Source: an uncultured Clostridia bacterium
GTDB taxonomy: Bacteria > Bacillota > Clostridia > Christensenellales > Aristaeellaceae
Direction: 5' to 3'
NCBI GenBank assembly: GCA_946627565.1
Contig: CAMOVR010000013.1
Coordinates: forward strand, 1-42,272
DNA: 42,272 nucleotides
Shown here: in pieces, positions 15,775 to 23,674 of the stretch
Layout: each line of letters starts with the position of its first letter
Position numbering within the stretch: position 1 is the stretch's first letter
Notes under the pieces: model-generated
What the model was told of the DNA's origin: nothing
The model's input: the letters and a program-made list of their open reading frames with translations, nothing else
The model's database searches: none
Translations under genes and position numbers: made by a program

Positions 15775-16998
15775 ATGGCAAACGCAATCGTCGGCCAGAG
15801 CGGCGGCCCCACTTCCGTTATCAATTCCAGTCTTGCCGGTGTATTCCAGGCCTGCCAGATGCGCGGCGCAGAGCATGTCTACGGCATGCTCCACGGCATT
15901 GAGGGGCTCCTGGATGAAAAAGTCTGCGATCTGTCAGAGCGGCTGGCCACCTTTATGGATATTGAGCTGCTCAAACGCACCCCTTCTTCCTTCCTGGGCA
16001 GCTGCCGCTATAAGCTGCCGTCTCCGGAGGATGACGAGGCAGTGTATGAGAAGCTCTTTGCCATTCTGAAAAAGCTGGACATCCGCTGGTTCTTCTATAT
16101 CGGCGGCAACGACAGCATGGACACCATCAACAAGCTGGCCCGCTACGGTGCCCGGGTGGGCTCCGAGATCCGCTTCATGGGTGTGCCCAAGACCATTGAC
16201 AATGACCTGATGCTGACGGACCATACCCCCGGTTACGGTTCGGCCGCCAAGTATATCGGCGTGGTGATGAAGGAAATCATCCGGGACGCCACGGTGTACG
16301 GCAACAACTTTGTGACCATTGTGGAAGTCATGGGCCGCAATGCCGGCTGGCTCACCGCCGCGGCAGCACTGGCCCGGGGCGAGGACTGCGAGGGCGTGGA
16401 CCTGATCTGCATTCCGGAACTGCCCTTCTATACGGACCGGTTCCTGGCCAAGGTGGAGCGCATGCAGAAGGAGCGCAGGTCCGTGGTCATTGCGGTGTCC
16501 GAGGGCGTCAAGCTGCCCGACGGCCGCTTTGTCTGCGAACTGAGCGATGACCACCGCTCCGTGGACGCCTTCGGTCACATCAACCTGACCGGTACGGCCC
16601 GCTACCTCTCCAATCTGGTGGCCAGAAACCTGCCCACCCGTACCCGTGCGGTGGAACTGTCCATTCTCCAGCGCTGCGGTGCCCATCTCTCCAGCCGGAC
16701 CGACATCACCGAGGCCTACCAGGTGGGCGGCGCGGCAGCCAAGGCTGCCTTTGAGGGCGTGACCGGCAAGATGGTGGCCCTCAAGCGCCTGTCCAATGAC
16801 CCCTATCAGTGCACCACGGAGCTGGTGGACATTGACAAGGTGGCCAACTATGAGAAGAAGGTGCCGGTGGAATGGATCAATGATGCCCGCACCGACATGC
16901 TGCCGGAGTTCCTGGCCTATGCAAGGCCCCTGATCCAGGCGGAACTCACTCCCATTTACATCAACGGCCTGACCCAGCACATTGTGGAAGACAACTGA
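15775..16998 (+). CDS. Pyrophosphate-dependent 6-phosphofructokinase
   Basis: 407-residue PFK that phosphorylates fructose 6-phosphate, reversible when PPi is the donor. GGND at residues 110-113 puts Asp at the place of Gly104 of the E. coli ATP enzyme, and PKTIDND at 138-144 puts Lys at the place of Gly124; this Asp/Lys pair marks PPi use. Other family features: IVGQSGGPT at the N-terminus, MGRNAGWLTA and the C-terminal SILQRCGAHLSS. AGGAGG is 6 nt before the ATG. Expressed alone, between its own promoter and a bidirectional terminator. Confidence 0.94.
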   Translation: MANAIVGQSGGPTSVINSSLAGVFQACQMRGAEHVYGMLHGIEGLLDEKVCDLSERLATFMDIELLKRTPSSFLGSCRYKLPSPEDDEAVYEKLFAILKKLDIRWFFYIGGNDSMDTINKLARYGARVGSEIRFMGVPKTIDNDLMLTDHTPGYGSAAKYIGVVMKEIIRDATVYGNNFVTIVEVMGRNAGWLTAAAALARGEDCEGVDLICIPELPFYTDRFLAKVERMQKERRSVVIAVSEGVKLPDGRFVCELSDDHRSVDAFGHINLTGTARYLSNLVARNLPTRTRAVELSILQRCGAHLSSRTDITEAYQVGGAAAKAAFEGVTGKMVALKRLSNDPYQCTTELVDIDKVANYEKKVPVEWINDARTDMLPEFLAYARPLIQAELTPIYINGLTQHIVEDN

Positions 16999-17018
16999 GG
17001 CCTGACGTAGCGAAACAT

Positions 17019-17059
17019 AAGGAAAACTGCCGTGCACAGTGCATGGCAGTTTTCCTTTT
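17019..17059. terminator. Bidirectional terminator between pfk and the CorC-like gene
   Basis: A 13-bp stem (17019-17031 with 17045-17057) with A-rich 5' and T-rich 3' flanks works for the plus-strand pfk (TTTT tail) and the convergent minus-strand CorC-like gene. Confidence 0.85.
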
Positions 17060-17062
17060 GCG

Positions 17063-18355
17063 TTACTGTTTTGTCTCGTTTGTCTCTTTCTTTTCGGGCT
17101 CTACCCGCCTTGCCAGGACCCGTTCCACACGCCGGTCATCCATGGTCAGCACGGTGATTTCAATATCCCGGAAACGGAAGGATGCGCCTACCTCCGGGAA
17201 GGTGCCGAAGCTCTCAATGGTCCAGCCGCCCACGGTCTCGCTCTCGCATTCCACGTCGTCCCTGCGGATGTCCCAGAGGTCCAGGAATTCATTGATGGGC
17301 ATGTCGCCGTCCACTTCATACTCGCCTGTGGCTCTCTCATGGACGTCTTCTTCCACCATGTCCGTTTCGTCCCAGATGTCGCCCACCACTTTTTCCAGCA
17401 CATCTTCCATGGAGATGATGCCCAGCGTGCCGCCGTACTCGTCCACCACCACGGCCAGGTGCTGCCTAGCCTTGCGGAAGGCGGCCAGTACCTGGGGCAG
17501 CTTCATGGTCTTGTAAACATAGCAGGGCTCCATGAGGAGGCTGCGCAGATCCACATCCTCATCCATGGTCAGGGCCTTCAGGAAACGGTTCAGGTGCAGG
17601 ATGCCTATGACATGGTCGATGGATTCCTCATACACCGGGATGCGGGTATAGTGGGATTTGGAGATGATGGAGAGGATTTCCTCCCGGGAGTCTTCGATAT
17701 CAATGGCCAGCACGTCCACCCGGGCCGTCATGGCGGCGGAGGCGGAGATATCCGAGAAATCAATGGCGGCCTGTACCAGCTCGCTCTCATTCTCGTCAAT
17801 CACCTCTTCATCCTCGGCGGTTTCCACAATGGTCTGCAGCTCTTCCACCTTTTCCTCGGTGTCATTGCCGCTGTCCTTCTGATGGAAGGGGGAGATGATG
17901 AGACCCGTCAGGAAGACCACCAGGCGCACCAGAGGCCTGAGGACGGTCATAAGGACCCGGTTGGCGGGGGCATAGCGCAGGGCATAGGCACTGGCGCTTT
18001 TTTTCACACTGATCTTGGGAATGGTTTCCCCGAAGATGATGACCAGGACGGTGATCACCAGGGTGGCAATCCAGGTGCTGCCGTCGGATCCGGTCAGCAG
18101 GATCAGGAGGGTGGTGGCTATGGAAGAGGAAGCCACATTCACCAGGTTGTTTCCGATGAGGATGGCGCTGAGGGCGTCATCAAAATGGTCCAGGATATAC
18201 AGGGCGGTGGCGGCACGCCGGTTGCCGTCGGCCTTTTCACTCTCAAGCCTCAGGCGGCTGGCGGAGGAATAGGCCATCTCAGAGCCGGAGAAGAAGCCGG
18301 AGAGGATGATGCACACCACGGTACCCGCCAGCAGAAGCAGGATCTGTACGGTCAT
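17063..18355 (-). CDS. CNNM/CorC/HlyC-family membrane protein with CBS pair (2nd copy)
   Basis: 430 residues: an N-terminal CNNM/DUF21 domain of three to four helices (about 1-160) with the IFGETIPK motif, an acidic linker, a CBS pair (about 200-330; TRVDVLAIDIEDSREEILSI and VVVDEYGGTLGIISMEDVLE) and a C-terminal CorC_HlyC domain. Family members are linked to Mg2+ or Co2+ efflux and cation homeostasis; the name haemolysin is historical. Start ATG at 18355 overlaps the upstream stop by 4 nt (ATGA), so the two paralogues are translationally coupled. Confidence 0.93.
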   Translation of the reverse strand: MTVQILLLLAGTVVCIILSGFFSGSEMAYSSASRLRLESEKADGNRRAATALYILDHFDDALSAILIGNNLVNVASSSIATTLLILLTGSDGSTWIATLVITVLVIIFGETIPKISVKKSASAYALRYAPANRVLMTVLRPLVRLVVFLTGLIISPFHQKDSGNDTEEKVEELQTIVETAEDEEVIDENESELVQAAIDFSDISASAAMTARVDVLAIDIEDSREEILSIISKSHYTRIPVYEESIDHVIGILHLNRFLKALTMDEDVDLRSLLMEPCYVYKTMKLPQVLAAFRKARQHLAVVVDEYGGTLGIISMEDVLEKVVGDIWDETDMVEEDVHERATGEYEVDGDMPINEFLDLWDIRRDDVECESETVGGWTIESFGTFPEVGASFRFRDIEITVLTMDDRRVERVLARRVEPEKKETNETKQ

Positions 18356-19668
18356 TCTTTTTCCACCGCCTTTCCGTCAGTGTCAGGCAGCTTGAACATG
18401 ACCTTCCGGATACGGTTGTGTTCCATCCGGGCCACATAGACCCTCAGACCGTGGTACTCAAAATGCTCCCGGGCATGGGGCACGGTGGAGAAATGTTCAA
18501 AGACCCATTCACCCAGACGGGTGTTGACCAGGTCCTCGTCCTTCTCCGGGTCCTCAAAACCGATCTTCCAGAAGGCGTCGTCCACGGTTTCCTCCGCGTC
18601 CACCAGGAAGGTGCCGTTCTTAAGGTCTATGACCGCGTCTTCCACCACGTCTTCTTCATCGTAGATTTCGCCCACCAGGGTCTCCAGAATGTCTTCCACC
18701 GTCACAATGCCCACAGTGCCGCCGTAGTGGTCGGTGACAATGGCCAGGCTCTGGCGTTCCTTTGACATGCGGGGCAGCAGTTCGTCAATCTTGGCGCTCT
18801 CGGTGACGTAGAGGGGTTCATCCAGAAGCTTGCGGATCTGGACCTGGTCCTCGTTGCCCTCGGCCCTGGCCTGAATATAGGCCCTGAGGTAGCGGCGGAT
18901 GCGCAGCACCCCGATAATGTGGTCGATGGACTTTTCGTACACCGGCAGCCTGGAATACTTCTGATCCCGGATAAAGGAAAGGATTTCCTGGGGATCGTCG
19001 TCAATGTCGATGGCGGCCACGTCCACACGGGGGGTCAGGACGGATTCCACGGTGACGTCATTGAATTCCAGGGCGGAGGAAATCAGGTCGCCGTGGGCCT
19101 TGTCCAGGCTTCCATCCTCCTTCATGTCGTCAATGATGTCGTGAATCTCATCCTCCGTTATGGACACATCCTGGTCCCCGCTGCCGGAGGATGCCCTGTT
19201 GCCAATGAAGGACAGGACCCGGGAGATGGGGGAAAGGATCCGGGACATGACACCGATGGGCCCTGCACAGTAGGGGGCCAGGGTGTCCGCAAACTTCTTT
19301 GCAAAGCTTTTGGGCAGCATTTCCGCAAAAAAGAACAGCACAAGGGAGGTGACAAAGGTGGAGACAGTCACCATGCCAAGGCCCCAGATCCTGGTGACAG
19401 CCACCGTCACCAGGGAAGCGCAGGAAATATGCGCGATATTTGTCAGGATGAGAATGCTGGAGATGGTCATGTCAAAATGATCCAGCGCGTCCAGCACCTT
19501 TGCAGCGCGCCGGTCGCCCTTCTCCGCCAGGGTCTTCATCCGAACTTTTGAACATGAAGATATAGCCGTCTCAGAAACGGCGATAAAGTCGGCAAACAGT
19601 ATGAGAAGAACCGTGACAACCCACGGCCATATCAGTGGGGAGCCTGATGTAAGGCCACCGTCATCCAT
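18352..19668 (-). CDS. CNNM/CorC/HlyC-family membrane protein with CBS pair (1st copy)
   Basis: 438 residues with the same order as its neighbour: DUF21 membrane domain (about 12-165; FFAEMLPKSFAKK at the conserved position), CBS pair (TPRVDVAAIDIDDDPQEIL and IVTDHYGGTVGIVTVEDILE) and CorC_HlyC tail. The two are similar but clearly diverged, so this is an old tandem duplication that may form a heterodimer. The SD is GGAGG about 12 nt from the ATG, a long spacing. A consensus promoter lies upstream at 19715-19743. Confidence 0.93.
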   Translation of the reverse strand: MDDGGLTSGSPLIWPWVVTVLLILFADFIAVSETAISSCSKVRMKTLAEKGDRRAAKVLDALDHFDMTISSILILTNIAHISCASLVTVAVTRIWGLGMVTVSTFVTSLVLFFFAEMLPKSFAKKFADTLAPYCAGPIGVMSRILSPISRVLSFIGNRASSGSGDQDVSITEDEIHDIIDDMKEDGSLDKAHGDLISSALEFNDVTVESVLTPRVDVAAIDIDDDPQEILSFIRDQKYSRLPVYEKSIDHIIGVLRIRRYLRAYIQARAEGNEDQVQIRKLLDEPLYVTESAKIDELLPRMSKERQSLAIVTDHYGGTVGIVTVEDILETLVGEIYDEEDVVEDAVIDLKNGTFLVDAEETVDDAFWKIGFEDPEKDEDLVNTRLGEWVFEHFSTVPHAREHFEYHGLRVYVARMEHNRIRKVMFKLPDTDGKAVEKE

Positions 19669-19714
19669 GGAAAAAGAAAACCTCCTTCACGCTCTGCGTG
19701 ACTGTTATTCGCTT

Positions 19715-19743
19715 ATTCTAGCGATACAGGGAATACATGTCAA
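19715..19743 (-). promoter_or_regulatory. Promoter of the tandem CorC-like genes
   Basis: Minus strand TTGACA (19738-19743), 17-nt spacer, TAGAAT (19715-19720). The leader contains CACGC/GCGTG (19688-19700), a small hairpin just before the SD. Confidence 0.8.
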
Positions 19744-19770
19744 GCATGTAACATATGCCTCATGGCATAA

Positions 19771-19798
19771 AAACACCCCTGCCAGATGACAGGGGCAT
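19771..19798 (-). terminator. Terminator of the tRNA-Leu gene
   Basis: A 6-bp stem CCCCTG/CAGGGG (19790-19795 with 19776-19781) with an 8-nt loop, then TGTTTTTA on the minus strand. It ends 8-10 nt past the tRNA 3' end. Confidence 0.8.
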
Positions 19799-19805
19799 CT
19801 TTATG

Positions 19806-20094
19806 TGCTGATGGCGGGACTCGAACCCGCACGCCGTGAAGCAGGGGATTTTCTTGCTGCACTCTGTTGCCAGAGCCGCCTTGGCGTTGCAGTCTGGACT
19901 ATGTCTTGGCCATACCTTCAGGCTTCAGGCCGCTGGTATATAGTCTCTACACACTTCCGGTAAGAACCGGTTTGGCTCGGCGTTGCCCCGGAGGGGTTTT
20001 CGCCGAATTAGCCAGCATTCATCGCCGCGGTTTCCCGGCGGGATGCTCTGATTTGCTTCAAAGTCCCCGGTGTCTGCCATTCCACCACATCAGC
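19806..20094 (-). tRNA. tRNA-Leu(UAA), split by a group I intron
   Basis: Exons 20061-20094 and 19806-19852 join to an 81-nt tRNA. The acceptor GCTGATG pairs with CATCAGC, discriminator A, and CCA is not encoded. The D stem is GTG/CAC. The anticodon stem GGGGA/TCCCC closes the loop CTTAAAA, giving anticodon UAA. A 13-nt long variable arm and the T arm GCGGG/CCCGC with TTCGAGT are class II leucine features. The 208-nt interruption lies between U34 and A35. The gene follows rsmG and has its own promoter, with the -35 lying across the rsmG stop codon, and its own terminator. Tools that ignore group I introns will miss or misread this tRNA. Confidence 0.93.
19853..20060 (-). ncRNA. Group I intron (IC3-like) in the tRNA-Leu anticodon loop
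   Basis: 208 nt, no ORF. The R element GTGTAGAGACTA (19941-19952) and S element AAGACATAGTCC (19896-19907) are near consensus and form P7. P4 pairs CGGCG (20001-20005) with CGCCG (19978-19982), P5 is CCCC-TCC-GGGG (19986-19996), P6 is CCGGT-TCTT-ACCGG, and P9 is CTCTG-GCAA-CAGAG (19862-19875). The exon ends in U and the intron ends in G, as splicing requires. A possible internal guide GAGCATCC (20041-20048) pairs with GGGGACTT at the 5' splice site, with G opposite the terminal U and a two-base internal mismatch. Size and site equal the cyanobacterial/plastid tRNA-Leu intron. It is probably self-splicing (inference). Confidence 0.92.
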
Positions 20095-20106
20095 GGGACA
20101 GGGGGA

Positions 20107-20135
20107 ATTATACAGGGAAGTCGGGATTTCGTCAA
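20107..20135 (-). promoter_or_regulatory. Promoter of the tRNA-Leu gene
   Basis: Minus strand TTGACG (20130-20135), 17-nt spacer, TATAAT (20107-20112), 12 nt before the mature 5' end. The -35 overlaps the rsmG stop codon. Confidence 0.85.
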
Positions 20136-20872
20136 TCAGAAGAGGCACTGCTCCCCAGGGGCGAACGGGACGGAGTGCCGGCCCTGCGGGGATAGGTTTT
20201 CGGGGTGGCCGCGTTTTTCCGGATGGGCACCAGATAGTGTTCCCAGTCCCGGTCCGGTATGGGACAGGGGATGGGGGAGAGCACCTCACCGCCCAGGAGC
20301 CGGGCAGCCCGGCTGCCGGCATCCATCTCACCCATGACGGAGGGACCTTTCCAGCACAGACAGGCCCCGCCCACCCTGACGTAGGGCAGGAGATATTCCG
20401 CAAGTACCGGCAGCGGCGCCACAGCCCTTGCCACAGCCAGGTCAAAGCCAGCCCGGAGCTCCTTCTGTCTGGCCCCGTCCTCTGCCCGGGCGTGCACCAG
20501 GGTGACATTTTTAAGATCCAGGGCGGAGATGACGGCGTCCAGGAAGTTCAGGCGCTTCTGCTGGCTGTCCAGCAGCGTAAAGGAAGCGGAGGGGCAGCAT
20601 ATGGCCAGGGGAAGGCCGGGAAAGCCTGCCCCGGTTCCCACATCGATGACCTTTCCTGAGACGGGGAAGGGAAGAAGCCCGGGCAGGAGGGGCATGAGGC
20701 TGTCCGTGTAGTGCTTATCCAGCATTTCCTTTTCCTCTGTCACGGCGGTCAGGTCCATGCGGGTATTCCAGTCAAGAAGCATCCGGTGGTAGACGGAAAG
20801 CTTTTCCGCCCCTTCCCGGTCAACCTGAAGGGAACAGGCCGCGAGCCTTTCGTAAATGGTGTTTGCGTCCAT
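20132..20872 (-). CDS. rsmG: 16S rRNA (guanine527-N7)-methyltransferase
   Basis: 246-residue RsmG (GidB), which methylates G527 of 16S rRNA using SAM. The Rossmann SAM site IDVGTGAGFPGLPLAI lies near residues 76-91, followed by LLDSQQKRLNFLD, AVARAVAPL and the C-terminal PRRAGTPSRSPLG that is a family hallmark. ATG at 20872 chosen because AGAGG stands 8 nt upstream; a longer in-frame ORF upstream overlaps the DUF218 gene. Loss of RsmG gives low-level streptomycin resistance in many bacteria. Last gene of the adh-DUF218-DUF218-rsmG run, 14 nt from its neighbour. It is usually next to mnmG or parA/parB, which is not so here. Confidence 0.95.
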   Translation of the reverse strand: MDANTIYERLAACSLQVDREGAEKLSVYHRMLLDWNTRMDLTAVTEEKEMLDKHYTDSLMPLLPGLLPFPVSGKVIDVGTGAGFPGLPLAICCPSASFTLLDSQQKRLNFLDAVISALDLKNVTLVHARAEDGARQKELRAGFDLAVARAVAPLPVLAEYLLPYVRVGGACLCWKGPSVMGEMDAGSRAARLLGGEVLSPIPCPIPDRDWEHYLVPIRKNAATPKTYPRRAGTPSRSPLGSSASSD

Positions 20873-20886
20873 GGGTGTATCCTCTC

Positions 20887-21483
20887 TCAGAGTTTCAGGT
20901 TCAGGTACCTTTCCAGCCAGTACTTGACCCAGGACAGGGTCTCCCGCACATGGTTTTTCAGCCACCAGAAGCCGCCCAGGGTGGGGCTGCCAAGCCCCTG
21001 GGCCGTGAATCCCTCATCCTCCGCAAGCCGCAGGGCTCTTGGCAGGTGGTAATCCGAGGTGACAATCAGGACCGTGTCCACGGGATGGGAGGCCAGGAGC
21101 TCCGCCGCGTGGCGGATGTTCTGGCGGGTATTAAAGGAAGTGTCATCCTGAAGGATCTGATCCTCCGGGATGCCCTTGCCGATAAGGACATCCGCCATGA
21201 CATGGGCTTCCGCGTCCGGCTCGTCACTGCCCTGGGCCCCGCACACCACGATGAGGCAGGGGTGGGCAAAGTAGGCTTCCGCGGCGGCATCCAGGCGCCA
21301 GCCCAGCTGGATGGAGGGCACGCCCTCCGGGGTCACCTGGGCGCCCAGCACCACAATGGCGTCATAGTCGTCCCCGGGGGCGGGAACATGGTGCTCTTTC
21401 CAGATCACCGAGGCGAAAATGGCCAGGTAAATCAGGATCCCGGCCAGAAGAAGAATCAGCATGATACGGATCAGTCGGTGCAT
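20887..21483 (-). CDS. DUF218 (YdcF/SanA-like) protein with N-terminal TM helix
   Basis: 198 residues. One hydrophobic helix (about 5-28) anchors a DUF218 domain: DAIVVLGAQVTPEGVPS, then VVCGAQGSDEPDAEAHVMADVLIGKGIP, EDQILQDDTSFNTRQNIRHA and IVTSDYHLPRALRLAEDEG. The family is linked to envelope biogenesis (SanA, ElyC) but the biochemical role is not settled. It overlaps the upstream DUF218 gene by 13 nt. Start at 21483 with GGAGG 10 nt upstream. Confidence 0.92.
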   Translation of the reverse strand: MHRLIRIMLILLLAGILIYLAIFASVIWKEHHVPAPGDDYDAIVVLGAQVTPEGVPSIQLGWRLDAAAEAYFAHPCLIVVCGAQGSDEPDAEAHVMADVLIGKGIPEDQILQDDTSFNTRQNIRHAAELLASHPVDTVLIVTSDYHLPRALRLAEDEGFTAQGLGSPTLGGFWWLKNHVRETLSWVKYWLERYLNLKL

Positions 21484-22127
21484 TGCACGTTGTCCTCCGG
21501 ATGGGTATAGATGGATGTGTCCTGTTCCATGTGAAGCAGGGGCGGAATGCGCCCCTCCTCCAGACAGTCATAGATTTCCAGGACCTGACTGCCCAGTCTC
21601 CGCACCTCGCCCAGAACGGTTTCCCGGCCCTCCCCGGTGGTGTACCAGTTTTCCCCTGTAATATTATGGAAGGGACGGGGCACCACCAGGATGCGGGCCT
21701 CCGGAAAGGCGGCCTGGTAATAGAAAAGGGCTCGGCGGGCATGATGGGCCGTACAGCAAAGCAGGGCCTGACGGATGTGCAGATGGAGCCGGTCAGTCAG
21801 AGCCCGGGACAGGGTGGCGTTTTCCCAGGTAAAGGTGGCCCGGTCCTCCCGGAGAATCTTCTCCTCGGGAACGCCCCGTTCCATGAGCAGGGAGCGCATC
21901 CAGGCCCACTCGGAGGGAAAGCCGGGGACCAGGGAAAAATGGTCCGTCTGTTTGCTGTGCAGCCCGGAGGGCAGCACCAGGGGGGCGTATCCCTCAAGCA
22001 TCAGGTCCGCCGCGGCCTGAACATGGGCATCGTGGGGAGAACCGGGGAGAAAGATGATGTCGCTTTTCTCCGGCTTGTCCTCAAGGAAGATGAAACGGGT
22101 GACGGCATCCCGGAAGGACTGGCTCAT
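21471..22127 (-). CDS. DUF218 (YdcF-like) protein, soluble form
   Basis: 218 residues with the same domain but no membrane helix: IIFLPGSPHDAHVQAAADLML, ERGVPEEKILREDRATFTWENA and a CCTAHHARRALFYYQAAFP segment corresponding to SDYHLPRA in its neighbour. Two adjacent, diverged DUF218 genes with overlapping ends suggest partner subunits or sequential steps. The start overlaps the stop of the alcohol dehydrogenase by 4 nt (ATGA). Confidence 0.88.
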   Translation of the reverse strand: MSQSFRDAVTRFIFLEDKPEKSDIIFLPGSPHDAHVQAAADLMLEGYAPLVLPSGLHSKQTDHFSLVPGFPSEWAWMRSLLMERGVPEEKILREDRATFTWENATLSRALTDRLHLHIRQALLCCTAHHARRALFYYQAAFPEARILVVPRPFHNITGENWYTTGEGRETVLGEVRRLGSQVLEIYDCLEEGRIPPLLHMEQDTSIYTHPEDNVQCTD

Positions 22128-23203
22128 GCATCCGCCTCATTTCTTTCTGTTTCAGGGGCTGTGAGGGCCTGTATGTAGATTTCCCGGATATCCTGACGGG
22201 AAAGGGGCTCCGGGTGGTTTCCAAGCCGCTCGGTATTGACGGAGTCCGTCAGGGCGTCAAGGATCTTTTCAGAAGGCACGCCCGGCGGCAGGAGTCCGTA
22301 TGTGCGGCACAGCTGACGGAACAGGTCAGGACCCTCCTCCGTACGGATGCCCAGCACCCGGGAAAGCTCCCGGGTTACCGGGGTATCCGTCATGCGCTGC
22401 CAGAGCCAGGGCAGGGTCAGGGCGCAGGCGTCCCCGTGGGGGATGCCCAGGAGCTTGGTCAGCTGATAGCTCATGGCATGGGCAGCGGTGGTCCGGGTCA
22501 GCTGGATGGCCTCTCCGGCTTCGTAGCTGAGACGGAGCATGTCCTTTTCCGCGTTTTCATCCCCACTCATATAGGAAGAAAAGGTATGAAGGATGCCTTT
22601 GGCGGCAGGCCCGGCTATGGCCCGGCTCTCTTGCGTGGCGGAGCGGGACCAGAAGCTTTCTATGGCCTGGCACAGGGCGTCCAGGGCGCAGGAGCGCCGC
22701 ATGGGGGCGGGCAGGGTCCTGAGCAGGGAAGCGTCCAGAATGACGCCCAGGGAGAGCAGGGCGGGATGGGAGAGGGAATATTTCCGGCCGTCCACATAGA
22801 CCACAGCCGTCTGGGTGGCTTCAGAACCCGAACCCGCGGTGGTGGGGATGAGGATCAGGGGAAGGCACGAAGCCGTGTCATACTGCATGGCCAGGGCCTG
22901 AGAGGGTGAAGGGGACATGTGCATGGCCAGGATGGTTTTGGCCGTGTCCATGGTGCTGCCGCCCCCTATGGCCACCAGGCCGTCACAGCCCTTTCTTTCC
23001 AGCATGCACAGTCCGGACGCGCACTGATCGAAATCCGGATTGGGTTCAAAGGAAGAAAAAACGGCGTATGACGGGAAAGAAGCCAGATAAGGCGCAGCAG
23101 TGTCCAGCCACCTGCGGGATGAAACCAGCAGGGGTTTTGTCACACCAAGGTCACGAAGAAGAGACGGAAGCTGGGACAGGCCGTAGCGTACCATCCGGGG
23201 CAT
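22124..23203 (-). CDS. Iron-type alcohol dehydrogenase (phosphonoacetaldehyde reductase-like)
   Basis: 359-residue group III (Fe-ADH) enzyme. The NAD-binding GGGSTMDTAK is near residue 80 and PTTAGSGSEAT follows. The metal-site helix reads DALCQAIESFWS where FucO-type enzymes have DALxHAIE, so one His ligand is Gln. The later HAMSY and PHGDACAL histidines are kept. From memory, Gln here is shared with phosphonoacetaldehyde reductases, so that activity is possible; no other phosphonate gene is nearby. ATG 23203 has GGGAGG 7 nt upstream. First gene of the operon ending in rsmG. Confidence 0.85.
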   Translation of the reverse strand: MPRMVRYGLSQLPSLLRDLGVTKPLLVSSRRWLDTAAPYLASFPSYAVFSSFEPNPDFDQCASGLCMLERKGCDGLVAIGGGSTMDTAKTILAMHMSPSPSQALAMQYDTASCLPLILIPTTAGSGSEATQTAVVYVDGRKYSLSHPALLSLGVILDASLLRTLPAPMRRSCALDALCQAIESFWSRSATQESRAIAGPAAKGILHTFSSYMSGDENAEKDMLRLSYEAGEAIQLTRTTAAHAMSYQLTKLLGIPHGDACALTLPWLWQRMTDTPVTRELSRVLGIRTEEGPDLFRQLCRTYGLLPPGVPSEKILDALTDSVNTERLGNHPEPLSRQDIREIYIQALTAPETERNEADA

Positions 23204-23249
23204 ATGCAAACCTCCCTTTACAGATCAGGCAGGGTATCAGAACAGAGGG

Positions 23250-23278
23250 AATATAAAGAAAGAACAGGGGAAAGTCAA
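23250..23278 (-). promoter_or_regulatory. Promoter of the adh-DUF218-rsmG operon
   Basis: Minus strand TTGACT (23273-23278), 17-nt spacer, TATATT (23250-23255), about 40 nt before the start. GC-rich inverted repeats (23284-23313 and 23313-23330) lie just upstream. Confidence 0.75.
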
Positions 23279-23347
23279 GCGGACAGGGCGGGTTTACCCG
23301 GGCTTTCCGCCCTGGGATCCGTCCCAGTTTACTGAACGAAAGCACAC

Positions 23348-23376
23348 AAAAAACGCATCCCGGAGGATGCGCTTTT
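23348..23376 (-). terminator. Terminator after the zinc-ribbon gene
   Basis: CGCATCC/GGATGCG (23354-23360 with 23365-23371), a 4-nt loop, then TTTTTTG on the minus strand. The plus strand is also T-rich beyond the stem. Confidence 0.85.
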
Positions 23377-23386
23377 CTTTATCAAA

Positions 23387-23674
23387 TCAATACTGATTCT
23401 GCCTCATGGCCTGGAAGCACTCACGGCAGTACACGGGCTTGTCTCCCCTGGGCTGGAAGGGAACCTGGGTCTCACGGCCGCAGTTTTCACAGATTACGGT
23501 GAACATCTGACGGGGAGCTCCGCCGTTCTGGGCAGCACGCTTGGCAGCGCGGCACTCGGGGCAGCGGGTAGGCTTGTTCTGAAATCCCTTTTCAGCGAAG
23601 AAAGCCTGTTCAGAAGCGGAGAAAACAAATTCCCGTCCGCAGTCACGACAGGTAAGGGTTTCGTCCTGATACAT
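23387..23674 (-). CDS. Small zinc-ribbon protein
   Basis: 95 residues with three pairs of CxxC: CRDC (near 9), CPEC (near 38) and CENC (near 62) followed by CREC (near 82). The N-terminal half (TCRDCGREFVFSASEQAFFAEKGF then PTRCPECR) is the zf-trcl type of probable zinc ribbon, and the second pair forms another ribbon. Such proteins are small, abundant and of unknown role, perhaps nucleic-acid or ribosome binding. Start ATG 23674 with GGAGG 9 nt upstream. Its leader is about 140 nt long. Confidence 0.9.
   Translation of the reverse strand: MYQDETLTCRDCGREFVFSASEQAFFAEKGFQNKPTRCPECRAAKRAAQNGGAPRQMFTVICENCGRETQVPFQPRGDKPVYCRECFQAMRQNQY

Noticed and set aside
19806..20094. Archaeal-type bulge-helix-bulge tRNA intron or a pseudogene
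   Set aside because: The insert is 208 nt with group I core elements and both exons pair perfectly; neither alternative fits.
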